Below the pieces are notes generated by a model. The model saw nothing but the letters and a program-made list of their open reading frames with translations, was not told the DNA's origin and searched no databases. This document shows positions 11,703-21,785 of a DNA stretch of 64,000 bases, piece by piece. This DNA is from Bombardia bombarda (taxonomy: Eukaryota > Ascomycota > Sordariomycetes > Sordariales > Lasiosphaeriaceae): assembly GCA_030512295.1 (NCBI GenBank), contig JAULSR010000001.1, forward strand, positions 2,294,001-2,358,000. Direction: 5' to 3'. Both the position numbers and the translations under genes were made by a program. The first letter of the stretch is position 1, and the number at the start of each line of letters is the position of its first letter.

Positions 11703-13608
11703 ATGATGAGTGCGGGCACTAGCTACACCACCACGCAAGGCGTTCGTGTCGCCGTGGAGGGATGTGTAAGATGTCCTCGATCCTTGTTGAGAATTGAATT
11801 TATCAGGAGTAATTGGCTAATCAGACAAATCAGGGCCATGGAACTCTCAATGCCATTTATGCAGCAGTAGAGCGATCCTGCAAGGAACGCGGCTGGGATG
11901 GAGTTGACATTCTAATTATCGGCGGCGATTTTCAGGTGAGTTGTGCCTCCACCTTGATCAGCTCCTCTTGACAGCTTTCATCGACCATGTTACTGAACTG
12001 GTGTCTAAATAGGCTGTTCGCAATGCGGCCGACCTCAGCGTCATGTCGGTGCCGGTCAAGTACCGTGAGCTGGGCGACTTTCACGAGTACTACAGCGGTG
12101 CTCGCAAGGCTCCCTTCCTGACCGTCTTCGTGGCCGGCAACCACGAGGCAGCTTCTCATCTCTGGGAGCTGTACTACGGCGGCTGGGTGGCACCCAACAT
12201 CTACTACATGGGCGCCGCCAATGTTCTGCGCCTGGGCCCCCTGCGCATCGCCGCCATGAGTGGCATCTGGAAGGGCTTTGACTACCGCAAGGCCCACCAT
12301 GAGCGCCTACCCTTTAGCACCGACGACGTCAAGAGCTTCTATCATGTACGCGAACTCGATGTCCGAAAGCTGCTCCAGGTGCGAACCCAGGTCGATATTG
12401 GCATGAGCCATGACTGGCCTCGAGCTGTCGAGAAGCACGGAAACCAGAGGCATCTGTTCAACATGAAGCCTGATTTCGAGCGCGAGTCGCACGATGGGTC
12501 CCTAGGCAGCCCTGCTGCCGCCTATGTCATGGACAGACTCCGGCCCGCATATTGGTTCTCGGCCCATTTACACTGCAAGTTCTCTGCGGTCAAGACATAT
12601 GATCCGCCAGCGGGCGTCGACCAGACTTCAGAGGCGACGGAAAGTGTATCCAAGGGGACAGTTCAGGAGACCACAGCAGTAGCACCACTGCCAATTGAGA
12701 TTGCGGTTGCGTCCAGCACAGCAGAAGCCAATCCAGACGAGATCGACCTGGAGATGGACGACGACGAGGACACACCGGCATCTGCACCGGTACCCCCACC
12801 AGAAGCAAAGAAGCCGGACGTGCCCACGTCAGCCCCTGCCGAACCCAAGGCGCAAGCAAACAACGACGACCTCCGCGCCCAGCTCCCAGCATCCTTTGCC
12901 AAACCACAACAACAACCCAAGGCCGTGCCAGGTCAGCCCGTCCCAGCTGGAATCACCAACACAACCGTCCGCTTCCTCGCCCTGGACAAGTGCCTCCCAG
13001 GACGCAAATTCCTCCAGCTCTGCGAGATCGAACCTCTCAACCCCTCTCCCACATCAACCACATCCCCTCCCACAGCCACAACCACAACAGAACCACCCGC
13101 CTTCACCCCCCGCTACAACCTCCAATACGACCCCGAATGGCTCGCTATAACCCGCGTCTTCGCCCCCTCCCTCACCGTCGGCGACCGCACAGCTTCTCTA
13201 CCGCCAGACCTGTCCGAGACGCACTACCTCCCCCTCATCGAGGCCGAGCAGCGCTGGGTCGACGGGCACATTGTGCGCGCCAACAAACTCGACGTCCCAG
13301 ATAATTTTGCGATTACCGCCCCGCCGCACCAACCCGGCATGCCTGAGCTGACGGACCAGCAGCCGGAGGAGTATACGAACCCGCAGACGGAGGCGTTTTG
13401 TGCGCTGGTGGGCGTGCCAAATGTGTGGAATGCGAGCGAGGAGGAGAGGGCGGAGAGGAAGAGGGCGGGACCGCCGGTGGTGGAGTTTGGTGGTGGCAGT
13501 GGAAGGGGAGGGGGACATCGTGGGGGTGGGAGGGGAGGTGGTGGTAGAGGAGGAGGAGGGAGGGGAGGGAGGGGAAGGGGGAGGGGGAGAGGACGGGGTG
13601 GGTATTGA
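11703..13608 (+). CDS. DBR1: RNA lariat debranching enzyme
   Basis: Exons 11703-11765, 11834-11935 and 12013-13608 give 586 aa. Dbr1 hydrolyses the 2'-5' branch of excised intron lariats in the nucleus. The metallophosphoesterase core is nearly complete: VAVEGCGHG (from V16), GGDFQAVRN (51-59), GNHE (97-100), YGGWVAPNIYY, SGIWKGFDYRKGH-like, SHDWPR, and WFSAHLHCKF with the late metal-binding His residues. An acidic and Pro-rich insertion of about 110 residues separates the catalytic domain from the conserved FLALDKCLPGRKFLQ block of the C-terminal domain. The last about 40 residues are an RGG/RG-repeat tail, not part of the usual Dbr1 core. Both introns have clear CTAAT/CTGAAC-like branch points. 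A second ATG follows directly at 11706. Confidence 0.96.
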
Positions 13609-14508
13609 GTGGTTAATGAGTAGTTGAGTAGGTGAGGGTCGGAGTCAGGTTGCTCGCATCTAGCTATAGTACCGCGTTGGCTTGTACATGATACTGTAAG
13701 TGGCGGTTTATACGCAACCATCCCATGATTCTCGGAATCGCCCCAGGTGGATTTATTGTTAGATACCCGACGCCAAAGCAGGGAAAATCTCCATCAGCTG
13801 TAGCTATCTACGTGTTCGGGAAGGAATTTTTGTATTTGTATATCAGTCGGCTGACAAGATGCTCGTACATACATGCCTGTCAACCTGCAAATGATGTATT
13901 TCATTTTCCGTCCTCTTCTCCATCGCTCATCGCTAAACTAGTGTTTTGGATAGTCACTTGTAAGTTATATGAGTATGGGGATGAGAATATGATAAAGTGA
14001 CTCCGCGATAGAGCTGCAGGTCGTCCCGAAGAAGGGGTTGCGACGTGTGTTACTGCACGAGGGCAGCATGTGGGTCCACAAGCTTCGTTTTCATAACCTC
14101 TTTAAATGCAAACATGGAGCATCTTATGCACGAGTTATGCACCAACATGCACTCACTTCCCCTTTCGCGCTTTCGACATAACAACAAGCAAACACCAACC
14201 GCACTCTCATAATCAACATCGCCAATTCTATGTGACACCTTGTCCTATCTTTATAATGATCTAACGTCATACGAAACGAAACGGTTTGAGTACGTCGGCA
14301 TTATCACATCTGCCGATTACTCATTTGACAATCAATAAGATCATGAATCGCGCCTTCCGTGATCTTCAACACCGTGAAGAGGAGGAAGCAGCGGGTTGAG
14401 CAGCAACAACAATAAACAAACACCGAAAAAATCAGGATTTATTCGTGACACCATTTATTCGATACACAAACAGGAACACTTCTCATACAGAGGACATATC
14501 CCAGCACA
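13609..14508. other. Intergenic, with a short upstream ORF before the RecQ gene
   Basis: 900 bp between DBR1 and the RecQ gene. No gene is seen. An 18-codon ORF starting at ATG 14344 and ending in TGA near 14400 lies upstream of the helicase start and would be a uORF if transcription begins before it. Confidence 0.4.
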
Positions 14509-16174
14509 ATGCCTCCTCTCCGCAGAAGCGACTCGCTCATCGACATTGACTTCACACTGCGCCGACAGTTTAATAAGCAATCATTCAGGTATACTTCTTT
14601 TTTTCCACAGCCACCCAAAGCTCATCCAAAACCCACACCAATATCATATACAGACCAGGCCAGAGGGAGATCATCCTCGCCGCACTGGACGGCAAAGATG
14701 TCTTTGTCCAAGCAGCGACCTCGTTCGGCAAGAGCTTATGCTTCCAGCTGCCAGCCGTCGTCGACCGCGGGAGTACGTTTGTTGAAACCAAATAATCACC
14801 ACATCCAACTACCATACTACAAGGACAACTGACACACTCTCCTCTCCCCAGTAACAATCGTCATCTCCCCCCTCCTAAGTCTCATGGTAAGTATCACCCC
14901 CCCTCCTTCCCCATCACACAACCCCCAACTAACACCCCCAGATGAACCAAGTCTCCGCCCTCCGCGCCGCCTCCATCGACGCCCGCACCCTCAACAGCAA
15001 CACCCCACCCCCCGAGCGCTCCCACATCTTCGCCGACCTCGCCACGGGCCACCCGCACACGCGCCTGCTCTACGTGACCCCCGAGCTCTGCGCGCTGGAA
15101 TCGTTCCGCGCGCGCCTGCGCCTCGTGCACGAGCAGAAGGAGCTCGCGCGCGTCGTCGTCGACGAGGCCCACTGCATCTCGGAGTGGGGCCACGACTTCC
15201 GCCGCGACTTCAAGCGCCTCGCGTGGTTCCGCCAGAGCTTTGGGAGCGACGTGCCGCTGATGGCGCTGACGGCCACGGCGAATGCGCAGGTGCGCGGGGA
15301 TGTGTTGCGGACGCTGGGGATGGATACTGATGGACTGAAGTGCTTTGCGACGACGGCGCACCGGCCGAATCTGCATCTGGAGGTGCGGTTCACGAGCGAC
15401 GAGGCGAATGATCGGTTTGATGACTTTGTGGGGTGGATCAAGGGCGTGTATGAGCGGCGGGCGGGGCCGGAGCGGCTGGGCGAGGTGGAGGAGGCGGGGG
15501 AGAGGGTGGACGGGGTGGCGGGGATTATATATACGGTTTCGCGGGACGAGTGCGAGATGCTGGCGGCGGCGTTGCGGCAGGAGAAGATTGGCGCGAGGCC
15601 GTTCCATGCGAAGCTGACGAAAGAGGCGAAGGAGGCGACGCTGGCCAGGTGGATTAAGGGTGAGCAGGGGTGGGATATCATCGTGGCGACGACGGCGTTT
15701 GGGATGGGGATTGATAAGGAGAATGTGAGGTTCGTGGTGCACTGGCGGCTGCCCAAGTCGTTTGAGGGGTACTATCAGGAGGCGGGAAGGGCGGGGCGGG
15801 ATGGCAAGGCGGGCTATTGTTTTTTGTATTATAGTCGGGAGGATAGGGATCGGACGTGTAGTTTGGTGACGAGGGATGCGGCGCGGGGGAGGGGGACTGG
15901 TGGGGAGGAGGAGAGTGAGAGGAGCGTGAATGGCAAGGCCAGGCTGGAGAGTCTGCAGAGGCTGGTGGCGTATTGTGAGGACACGGGGGGTTGTCGGCAT
16001 GCGGCGATTTGCAGGTATTTTGGGGAGGAGGCGGTGCCGGTGTGTGACTCTGCGTGCGACTATTGCAGGGAGCCTGAGTTGTTGAGGCAGAGGATGAAGA
16101 GTGGGCTAGCGAGCGAGGAGTGGGTTAGTACGCAGAGGGAGGAGGGGAGGTATGATGAGTATTGGAGTGAGTAG
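14509..16174 (+). CDS. Short RecQ-family ATP-dependent DNA helicase
   Basis: Exons 14509-14588, 14654-14772, 14852-14886 and 14942-16174 give 488 aa. RecQ helicases unwind DNA 3'-5' in recombination and fork repair. Visible motifs are motif 0 FRPGQREII (26-34), Walker A ATSFGKS (K53), ISPLLSLM (motif Ia), DEAHCISEWGHDF (motif II, D152), LTATAN (motif III), TTAFGMGIDK (motif V) and YYQEAGRAGRDGK (motif VI). A four-Cys zinc-binding subdomain follows (C423 ... CRY ... CDSACDYC). The protein ends soon after it, with no winged helix or HRDC domain visible. Filamentous ascomycetes usually carry a large (Sgs1/QDE-3-like) and a small RecQ; this looks like the small one. Introns are 65, 79 and 55 nt, all with canonical signals. 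Confidence 0.94.
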
Positions 16175-16454
16175 GGGGGATGGTCCATTTTGGTCTAATA
16201 TGACATCGTCCATGGCTGCGTTAGAATCTGTAACACTCTCGGATCCCTTAATTGTAACTCAATATATGGCTGTCTATATATACATATATGCTTTTGTTTT
16301 ATTCCAACCCCGACCTCGCCATCTTCTCCTATCTTACATACAGGCATGTGATTCCCACGATAGTACATTTATCATAGTTTAGTATTACATCGGTTGCGTT
16401 ATTTGTACAAGCTCGGAATGGGTAGGGATTCACATAAGCTCCTCCGTGTGTGGG

Positions 16455-18176
16455 TTATGCGCCCGTTGAGACACCTTCGTCTGCCTTCGGCTCCTTGATT
16501 TCGCGCGTAGCTATTGTTGTCTGCCCACCAACCTTTTCTTGGTCGCCTAAGAATTTCTCTTTTTCGGTAGTTGTCTTCTTGGGTAGAGTCTCCTTGCGTG
16601 GTGTCTTCTTGGGTGGCTTTACAGCCTGTTCAATCCCCTCCTCCTCTCCCTCGCTACCCAGCACTGTCTGCTCATCAACCTTTTCTTGGTCGTCTGAGTC
16701 TTTGTCTTCTTTGGTAGTTTTCTTCTTGGGTGTTCTCCTCTTGTGAACCCACTTCTTGCGTGGCCGCACAGCCTGTTCAACCTCCTCCTCCCTTAACTCG
16801 CTGATCCACGGCTCCTCGGCAATGGTCTGTGCCATATTCTTCTGCCACTCGAGCCACGCGACGCCCTGCAGGAGCGAGTCGGTGAGATCATCCATCTTCT
16901 TCAGCGCCTTGTCTTTCTCTATCGCCGCCGCGACTTGGGCTATAGCGGCTTCGATCTTCTGCGTTCTGTTAAAATCCTCCAGTAACAGCCTGGTCGAGGC
17001 GGCGTGCTTTTCGGTCTGCGCATCCTGCCTCTCGCCCCGCTGTGCCGCTGTGTCCTTTTGCTCTTCCTTGTCGTCGCGGTTTTTGATCTGTGCATCCGGC
17101 CTCTCGCCCAGCTGTAGCGCTGCGTCCCTCGGCCCCTTCCTGGGCCCCTCCAGCGCCAGAGACATCTCCTCCAGCCTCAGATATATCTCTGGCTTCTCTG
17201 GCTCCTCGGGCTTCTCCGGCGCCTGATTCAACTTGAGCCTCTCCTGCTGCTGAACCTCTCTGAGCTTCACCAGGGCCTTGAGTATGTCCGGCGACGTCGA
17301 CCTCATCAGACTCGACAGGTACAAATTCCCCATGTCCTGGGCCTGAACCGAGGCGAAGTTGAGGGCGACCCGGTCGTTCAGCCACCCGCCGAGGAGGGAA
17401 ATCTTTTGCTGCTTCGTGCTATCGGGAGCCTTGGATGTCTTCTTCGCCACCGGAGGGGAATCCGTATCCGAGCTTTGCGTCTCCTGGCCCAGCAGGAAAG
17501 TGCCGACCCTCTTGGAATCTGCGGGGACCACGCGGCCCTTCCACTTGCCCGAGGCCCGCAGGTTGGTGAAGATGGCGTACAGCATGGACTCGAGCGTGTT
17601 GACGCGTAGGGTCCACTCGAATATTTGATGGGCGCTGGCGCTGCGGAAGCGCTGGCGCTCGATCACCACGACGTCGGGCCTCAGACGGAGGAAGTGATCC
17701 TTGACGAGATTCACGGCCATCTCGGCCATGGGCCCCGGCTCGAAGCTCTCGACCGTGTGGGAGCGGCCATCAATGCTCTGAACGACGACACCAGGGGTCA
17801 GGTCGATGCGCTGCCAGTGGTGGACGACGGCCAGGGTCTTGTTGGGCTGCCAGTAGGGGTACTCTTTCTTGTTGACGAGGATTTCTGGGGGGATGACGAC
17901 GTCTGGGGGGCGCAGGAGGGAGGCGACGGCCAAGACATTGTCTATGGACCGGCGCTCTCTCCCGGTTGGCTGGGTGAGAAGGGTGAAGGCGAGGTTGCGG
18001 ATGCCCAGGTCGATGCTGAGCACGCGTGTCTTTGGTGTGACTGGTTGGAATTGCTCAGCTGCCTGCATGAGCCGCTTGATCTGCTCGGCCATGGAGCCAG
18101 ACTTTAGGAGGCCACATTTCTTCAGGAGCAACTCGAGGGCGCGACGGCTCTTTGGCGGTGCTATCCTTTTGCCCAT
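16455..18176 (-). CDS. CCE1: Mitochondrial Holliday-junction resolvase, Cce1/Ydc2 family, with large insertion
   Basis: Single exon, 573 aa. The family cleaves four-way DNA junctions and acts in mitochondrial DNA segregation. An N-terminal SAP-like segment (about 12-42) precedes an RNase-H-like resolvase core: SIDLGIRNLAF (catalytic Asp56), VVVIERQRFRSA (Glu173), then KKMDDLTDSLLQGVAWLEW (Asp429/430, Asp433). In known members these acidic motifs lie within about 250 residues in total. Here about 170 extra residues, charged and repetitive (E-K-P-E repeats, GERPDAQ/GERQDAQ), separate the second and third. The 110-residue tail contains two copies of an EQAV...PKK...DQEKV unit. No mitochondrial presequence is obvious. 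It converges with the RecQ gene (280 bp apart) and diverges from GLR1. Confidence 0.88.
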   Translation of the reverse strand: MGKRIAPPKSRRALELLLKKCGLLKSGSMAEQIKRLMQAAEQFQPVTPKTRVLSIDLGIRNLAFTLLTQPTGRERRSIDNVLAVASLLRPPDVVIPPEILVNKKEYPYWQPNKTLAVVHHWQRIDLTPGVVVQSIDGRSHTVESFEPGPMAEMAVNLVKDHFLRLRPDVVVIERQRFRSASAHQIFEWTLRVNTLESMLYAIFTNLRASGKWKGRVVPADSKRVGTFLLGQETQSSDTDSPPVAKKTSKAPDSTKQQKISLLGGWLNDRVALNFASVQAQDMGNLYLSSLMRSTSPDILKALVKLREVQQQERLKLNQAPEKPEEPEKPEIYLRLEEMSLALEGPRKGPRDAALQLGERPDAQIKNRDDKEEQKDTAAQRGERQDAQTEKHAASTRLLLEDFNRTQKIEAAIAQVAAAIEKDKALKKMDDLTDSLLQGVAWLEWQKNMAQTIAEEPWISELREEEVEQAVRPRKKWVHKRRTPKKKTTKEDKDSDDQEKVDEQTVLGSEGEEEGIEQAVKPPKKTPRKETLPKKTTTEKEKFLGDQEKVGGQTTIATREIKEPKADEGVSTGA

Positions 18177-19100
18177 TGTGCGCCCTTCTACTATTTGTCA
18201 CTCACCGCAGAGCCAATGAGCCAATGCGGTGTCTGGGTTTCATTTGGTATTACCCGATTCGGACTGGCGATGGAGATTTCTGGGTCGACGATTTTCACCT
18301 TCAAGCCAAGCACATCAACGTCGAGGTACCTCACAGCTCACCTCACCTCACCTCGCTCACACTGGTTCTGGCGACGTGCAGGACGTGAGTGGCAGGTGCT
18401 TTGCACTTTGCAGTTCGGAAGGCGCCAGCCAATAAGACGCGTGCGGGCCCAATTGTCAAATCGACCCCTGCAATGATGCAGTGGGGTCCCGGTCGCTTGC
18501 TGCATGGAAGGAAGCATGGGGTTTTTGATCTGCAATCTGCAATCCGGGCCTCGGAATCGACTTTCACAGCGGGGCAGAAGCCGAGAAGTCGACGACAATT
18601 CCACATCTTCACTGAAGAGCAGGACGGGGAAAATAGGGACCTTGCGCCAGAGGGAGGAGTGCTTAGCTGAGCGCACTTTCCATCTTGTTCGAAATCCTGA
18701 TGAATCATCCACACCAGGGGGGCCTAGAGGGGGGTCTTTCTGCAGGTGAATTTGGATTAAACCCATGCAAGCCTGCAACCGGACGAGATCCATTATGGTG
18801 GAAAAATGGAGCTTTGCAGCCCAAAACAGGTCGTTGGCGCGCGCGCGCCGCACTTTGTGGTTGTGCCGCCGCCGACCGGCCCTCTGTCAGCGTCCCTGAC
18901 AAACGCCATCTGGACGCTGTCCTGTGCATGCGATTCGCTGCTTTGTCCCAAACCATACCAATCATACCCCCCTACGAGCCTTGTTTTCCGCGCCGACCTG
19001 GCCGACCCCTCCAAACCCCGCGACCTCCTTCCTGATATATAATAAGCCACCCGACTGCCGTCATTGCTGCCATCGGGAGAGAGAGTCCTGAGACCTACAC
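18177..19100. promoter_or_regulatory. Divergent promoter region CCE1 / GLR1, with CCAAT boxes and TATA-like element
   Basis: 924 bp between the divergent starts. Two CCAAT boxes lie 8 bp apart (18213-18217 and 18221-18225), close to the resolvase start, and a third at about 18429. A CTCAC repeat sits near 18330-18360. A TATATAAT element at 19036-19043 lies about 60 bp before the first GLR1 ATG. CCAAT boxes are sites of the fungal HAP/CBC complex, known to regulate mitochondrial and redox genes; its action here is inferred. No Yap1 consensus site was noticed. Confidence 0.5.
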
Positions 19101-20620
19101 ATGCAATCCTTCTCTGCCATTGCTAGACCTTCTGTGCTCTCGTCCAGACTAGCAGCCACAGGTCGAATCCGAACCCTCTCTAGACATTTCTCGGCCACAT
19201 CCTTCGCCATGGCGCCCATTTCCAAGGAGATCGACTTCCTCGTCATCGGCGGCGGCAGCGGCGGGCTCGCCAGTGCCCGGGCAGCGAGCGGCAAGTTCGG
19301 CACCAAGGCCATGGTCATCGAGGGCAAACGGCTAGGAGGAACATGCGTCAACGTCGGATGCGTACCTAAAAAGGTCACCTTCAACGCCGCTTTCATCGCC
19401 GAGACGCTGCACCAGGCCAAGGCCTACGGCTTCAGCCTGCACGAGTCGGCGCCCTTCGACTGGACCACGTTCAAGCACAAGCGCGACGCCTACATCACGC
19501 GCCTCAACGGCATCTACGAGCGCAACCTAGTCAACGACAAGGTCGAGTACGTGCACGGCTGGGCCAAGCTGCTGTCGCGCAACCAGGTCGAGGTGACGCT
19601 CGACGACGGCACCAAGTCGGTCGTCAACGCGAAAAAGATACTCGTGGCCGTCGGCGGCAACCCCACCATCCCCCCCAAATCCCCGGCTCCGAGTTCGGCA
19701 CCAACAGCGACGGCTTCTTCGACATCGAGACCCTGCCCAAGAAGGTGGCCCTCGTCGGCGCCGGCTACATCGCCGTCGAGTTCGCCGGCATGTTCAACGC
19801 CCTCGGCGTCGAAACCCACCTCTTCATCCGCCACGACACCTTCCTGCGCCACTTCGACCCCATGATCCAGGACGTGGTCACGGCCGAGTACGAGCGTCTC
19901 GGCATCAAGATCCACAAGCGCAGCCAGGTTGACCGTGTCGACAAGGACGCCGCCACGGGCAAGCTCACGCTGCACTTCAAGGAGGGCGAGACCAGCGACG
20001 CCAGCGTCGCCGACTTTGACCACCTCATCTGGGCCGTCGGCCGCACGCCCGCCACCAAGGACATTGGGCTCGAGGCGGCTGGCGTCGCCGTCGACGACAA
20101 GGGCTACGTGCTCGCCGACGACTACCAAAACACAAACGTCGACAACGTGTATGCGCTCGGCGACGTGACGGGCAAGGTCGAGCTGACGCCCGTGGCCATC
20201 GCGGCGGGCCGCAAGCTGGCCGCGCGCCTCTTTGGGCCGGAGCAGTTCAAGAATGCCCGTCTCGACTACTCAAATATTCCTTCGGTCGTGTTCTCGCACC
20301 CCGAGGTCGGCTCCATCGGGCTGACGGAGCCCGAGGCGGTGGAGAAGTACGGCCGTGAGAATTTGACCATTTACAAGACCAACTTCACGGCTATGTACTA
20401 CGCCATGATGGACCCGGAGCAAAAGGGCCCGACGAGCTACAAGCTGATCTGCGCGGGCCCCGAGGAGAAGGTGGTTGGCCTGCATATTCTGGGCTTGGGC
20501 AGCGGCGAGATGCTTCAGGGGTTCGGCGTGGCGGTCAAGATGGGCGCGACCAAGGCGGACTTTGATAGCTGCGTGGCTATTCACCCGACGAGTGCTGAGG
20601 AGTTGGTGACGCTTAAGTAG
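19101..20620 (+). CDS. GLR1: Glutathione reductase, with a frame break near 19677
   Basis: The FAD enzyme that reduces glutathione disulfide with NADPH. The N-terminal frame (from 19101) carries an Arg/Ser-rich presequence typical of mitochondrial import, then VIGGGSGG (FAD), the redox disulfide CVNVGC (Cys82/Cys87) and VAVGGNPTIPP. The frame then changes in the C7A3 run at 19670-19679 and continues as IPGSEFGTNSDGFF, VALVGAGYIAVEFAG (NADPH site), VGRTP, YALGDVTGK and the C-terminal IHPTSAEE with the catalytic His, to TAG 20618-20620. One missing base explains it, since no splice signals fit and the junction falls inside a conserved segment. ATG 19209 (residue 37, context GCCATGG) would start a cytosolic form, as in yeast Glr1. 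COX8 follows on the same strand. Confidence 0.92.
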
Positions 20621-21457
20621 ATGGATGGAGTGGGTGGAGATGATGGTATATAAATGGGTGTGCATGTGCAGGTAATGTTTGGAATATATGGTGGAGGGGT
20701 ATTTGTTTGTTTTATGAGGTTAAAATCTGCAGCATGGTTGTCGTCGCCGTCGTCGCTGCGGCAAAAGTATTAGACGAGAGATACCTATTTTTATAAAGAA
20801 CTTCTTAGAATGCGAGCACTTTACACGCCAACGAATGTCACGAAATTATCCTGTCTCGAATAATATTGTATAATTTACCTAATAACCATTTACAACTATG
20901 GTTCCAAGATGATTTCACTTCAGAGCAAACATAGGAACCTGAGAATCATGTATTATTGGATGTATGAGCTTATGTAATCGTATCTTCACTCACTACCCCT
21001 GCCAATTACGGCGTGCATTCCACACCAGTAGCGCCAAAAGTCACACCACCTCCAGAAGCTACCTAACGCACGAGCCAGCCCGCACCCGAGCTTCCAGACG
21101 GCGGGCAGAGCGGTCCAATCCCAGACGTCAAGATTCCCGCACTAGCGTCACAGCTTGTGTTTCTAGCAATTCGGGAACCTCAAACCTCTCAATCGCTCAC
21201 TCAATCAAACCCCACGAAATAACACCCGACACGCCCACACGCAAAGACATATACACATCTCCACTCTCAAGGTACGCAATTCAAACATTGAATAATCAAT
21301 TGATTGTCACGGCCCTTGTTTCTATTCTTGTCGGGGCGCATGGACAGCGGAAGGACGGACGGGCAGACAGACGAGAGGGTTAATTAACGACGACCACCAC
21401 CTACCACCACCACGAAACCACACGACTCGGACTGACTCGAATATTTTGTGCGATTAG
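20621..21457. other. Intergenic GLR1-COX8
   Basis: 837 bp, A/T-rich up to about 20960, then more GC-rich with C/A-rich leader-like sequence before COX8. No gene is supported; a 139-codon frame at 20964-21383 has low complexity and no family resemblance. Confidence 0.45.
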
Positions 21458-21785
21458 ATGCTCTCCCGCGCCGCTCTCCGCGCCGCTGCCCCCCGCGTGC
21501 CCACGACGGTCGCCCGCCGCGGCTTCCAGACGACGCGCGCCCAGCTCTCGTCGCCCTACCACTACCCCGAGGGCCCGCGCTCCAACCTGCCCTTCAACAC
21601 CAAGACCAAGTACTTTTGGGCCCGCTACTGGGGCTTCATGGCCGTCGGCTTTGGCGCGCCGTTTGGCATTGCTGGTGCGTTTTTTCCCCCCTACTTTATC
21701 CCGGAATTGGAAGGGATGAGAGAGGGTATCTTGCTGACATGGGATACGAATAATAGTCTGGCAAACGTACCGCCCCCGGTCTTAG
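21458..21785 (+). CDS. COX8: Cytochrome c oxidase subunit VIII (COX7C family)
   Basis: Exons 21458-21674 and 21757-21785 encode 81 aa. This small nuclear-encoded subunit sits in the inner mitochondrial membrane as part of complex IV. The first about 27 residues (MLSRAALRAAAPR...) are an Ala/Arg-rich import presequence, followed by SPYHYPEGPRSNLPFN, a family signature, and one transmembrane helix (RYWGFMAVGFGAPFGIAV). The 82-nt intron (GTGCGT donor, GCTGAC branch, AATAG acceptor) interrupts the last part of the helix. The short second exon supplies VWQTYRPRS before TAG. An unspliced reading would run on into unrelated sequence, so the splice is well supported by the conserved end. Confidence 0.95.

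Noticed and set aside
14894..16000. 368-codon minus-strand frame
   Set aside because: Antisense to the RecQ helicase; Arg/Leu/Pro-rich and without motifs.
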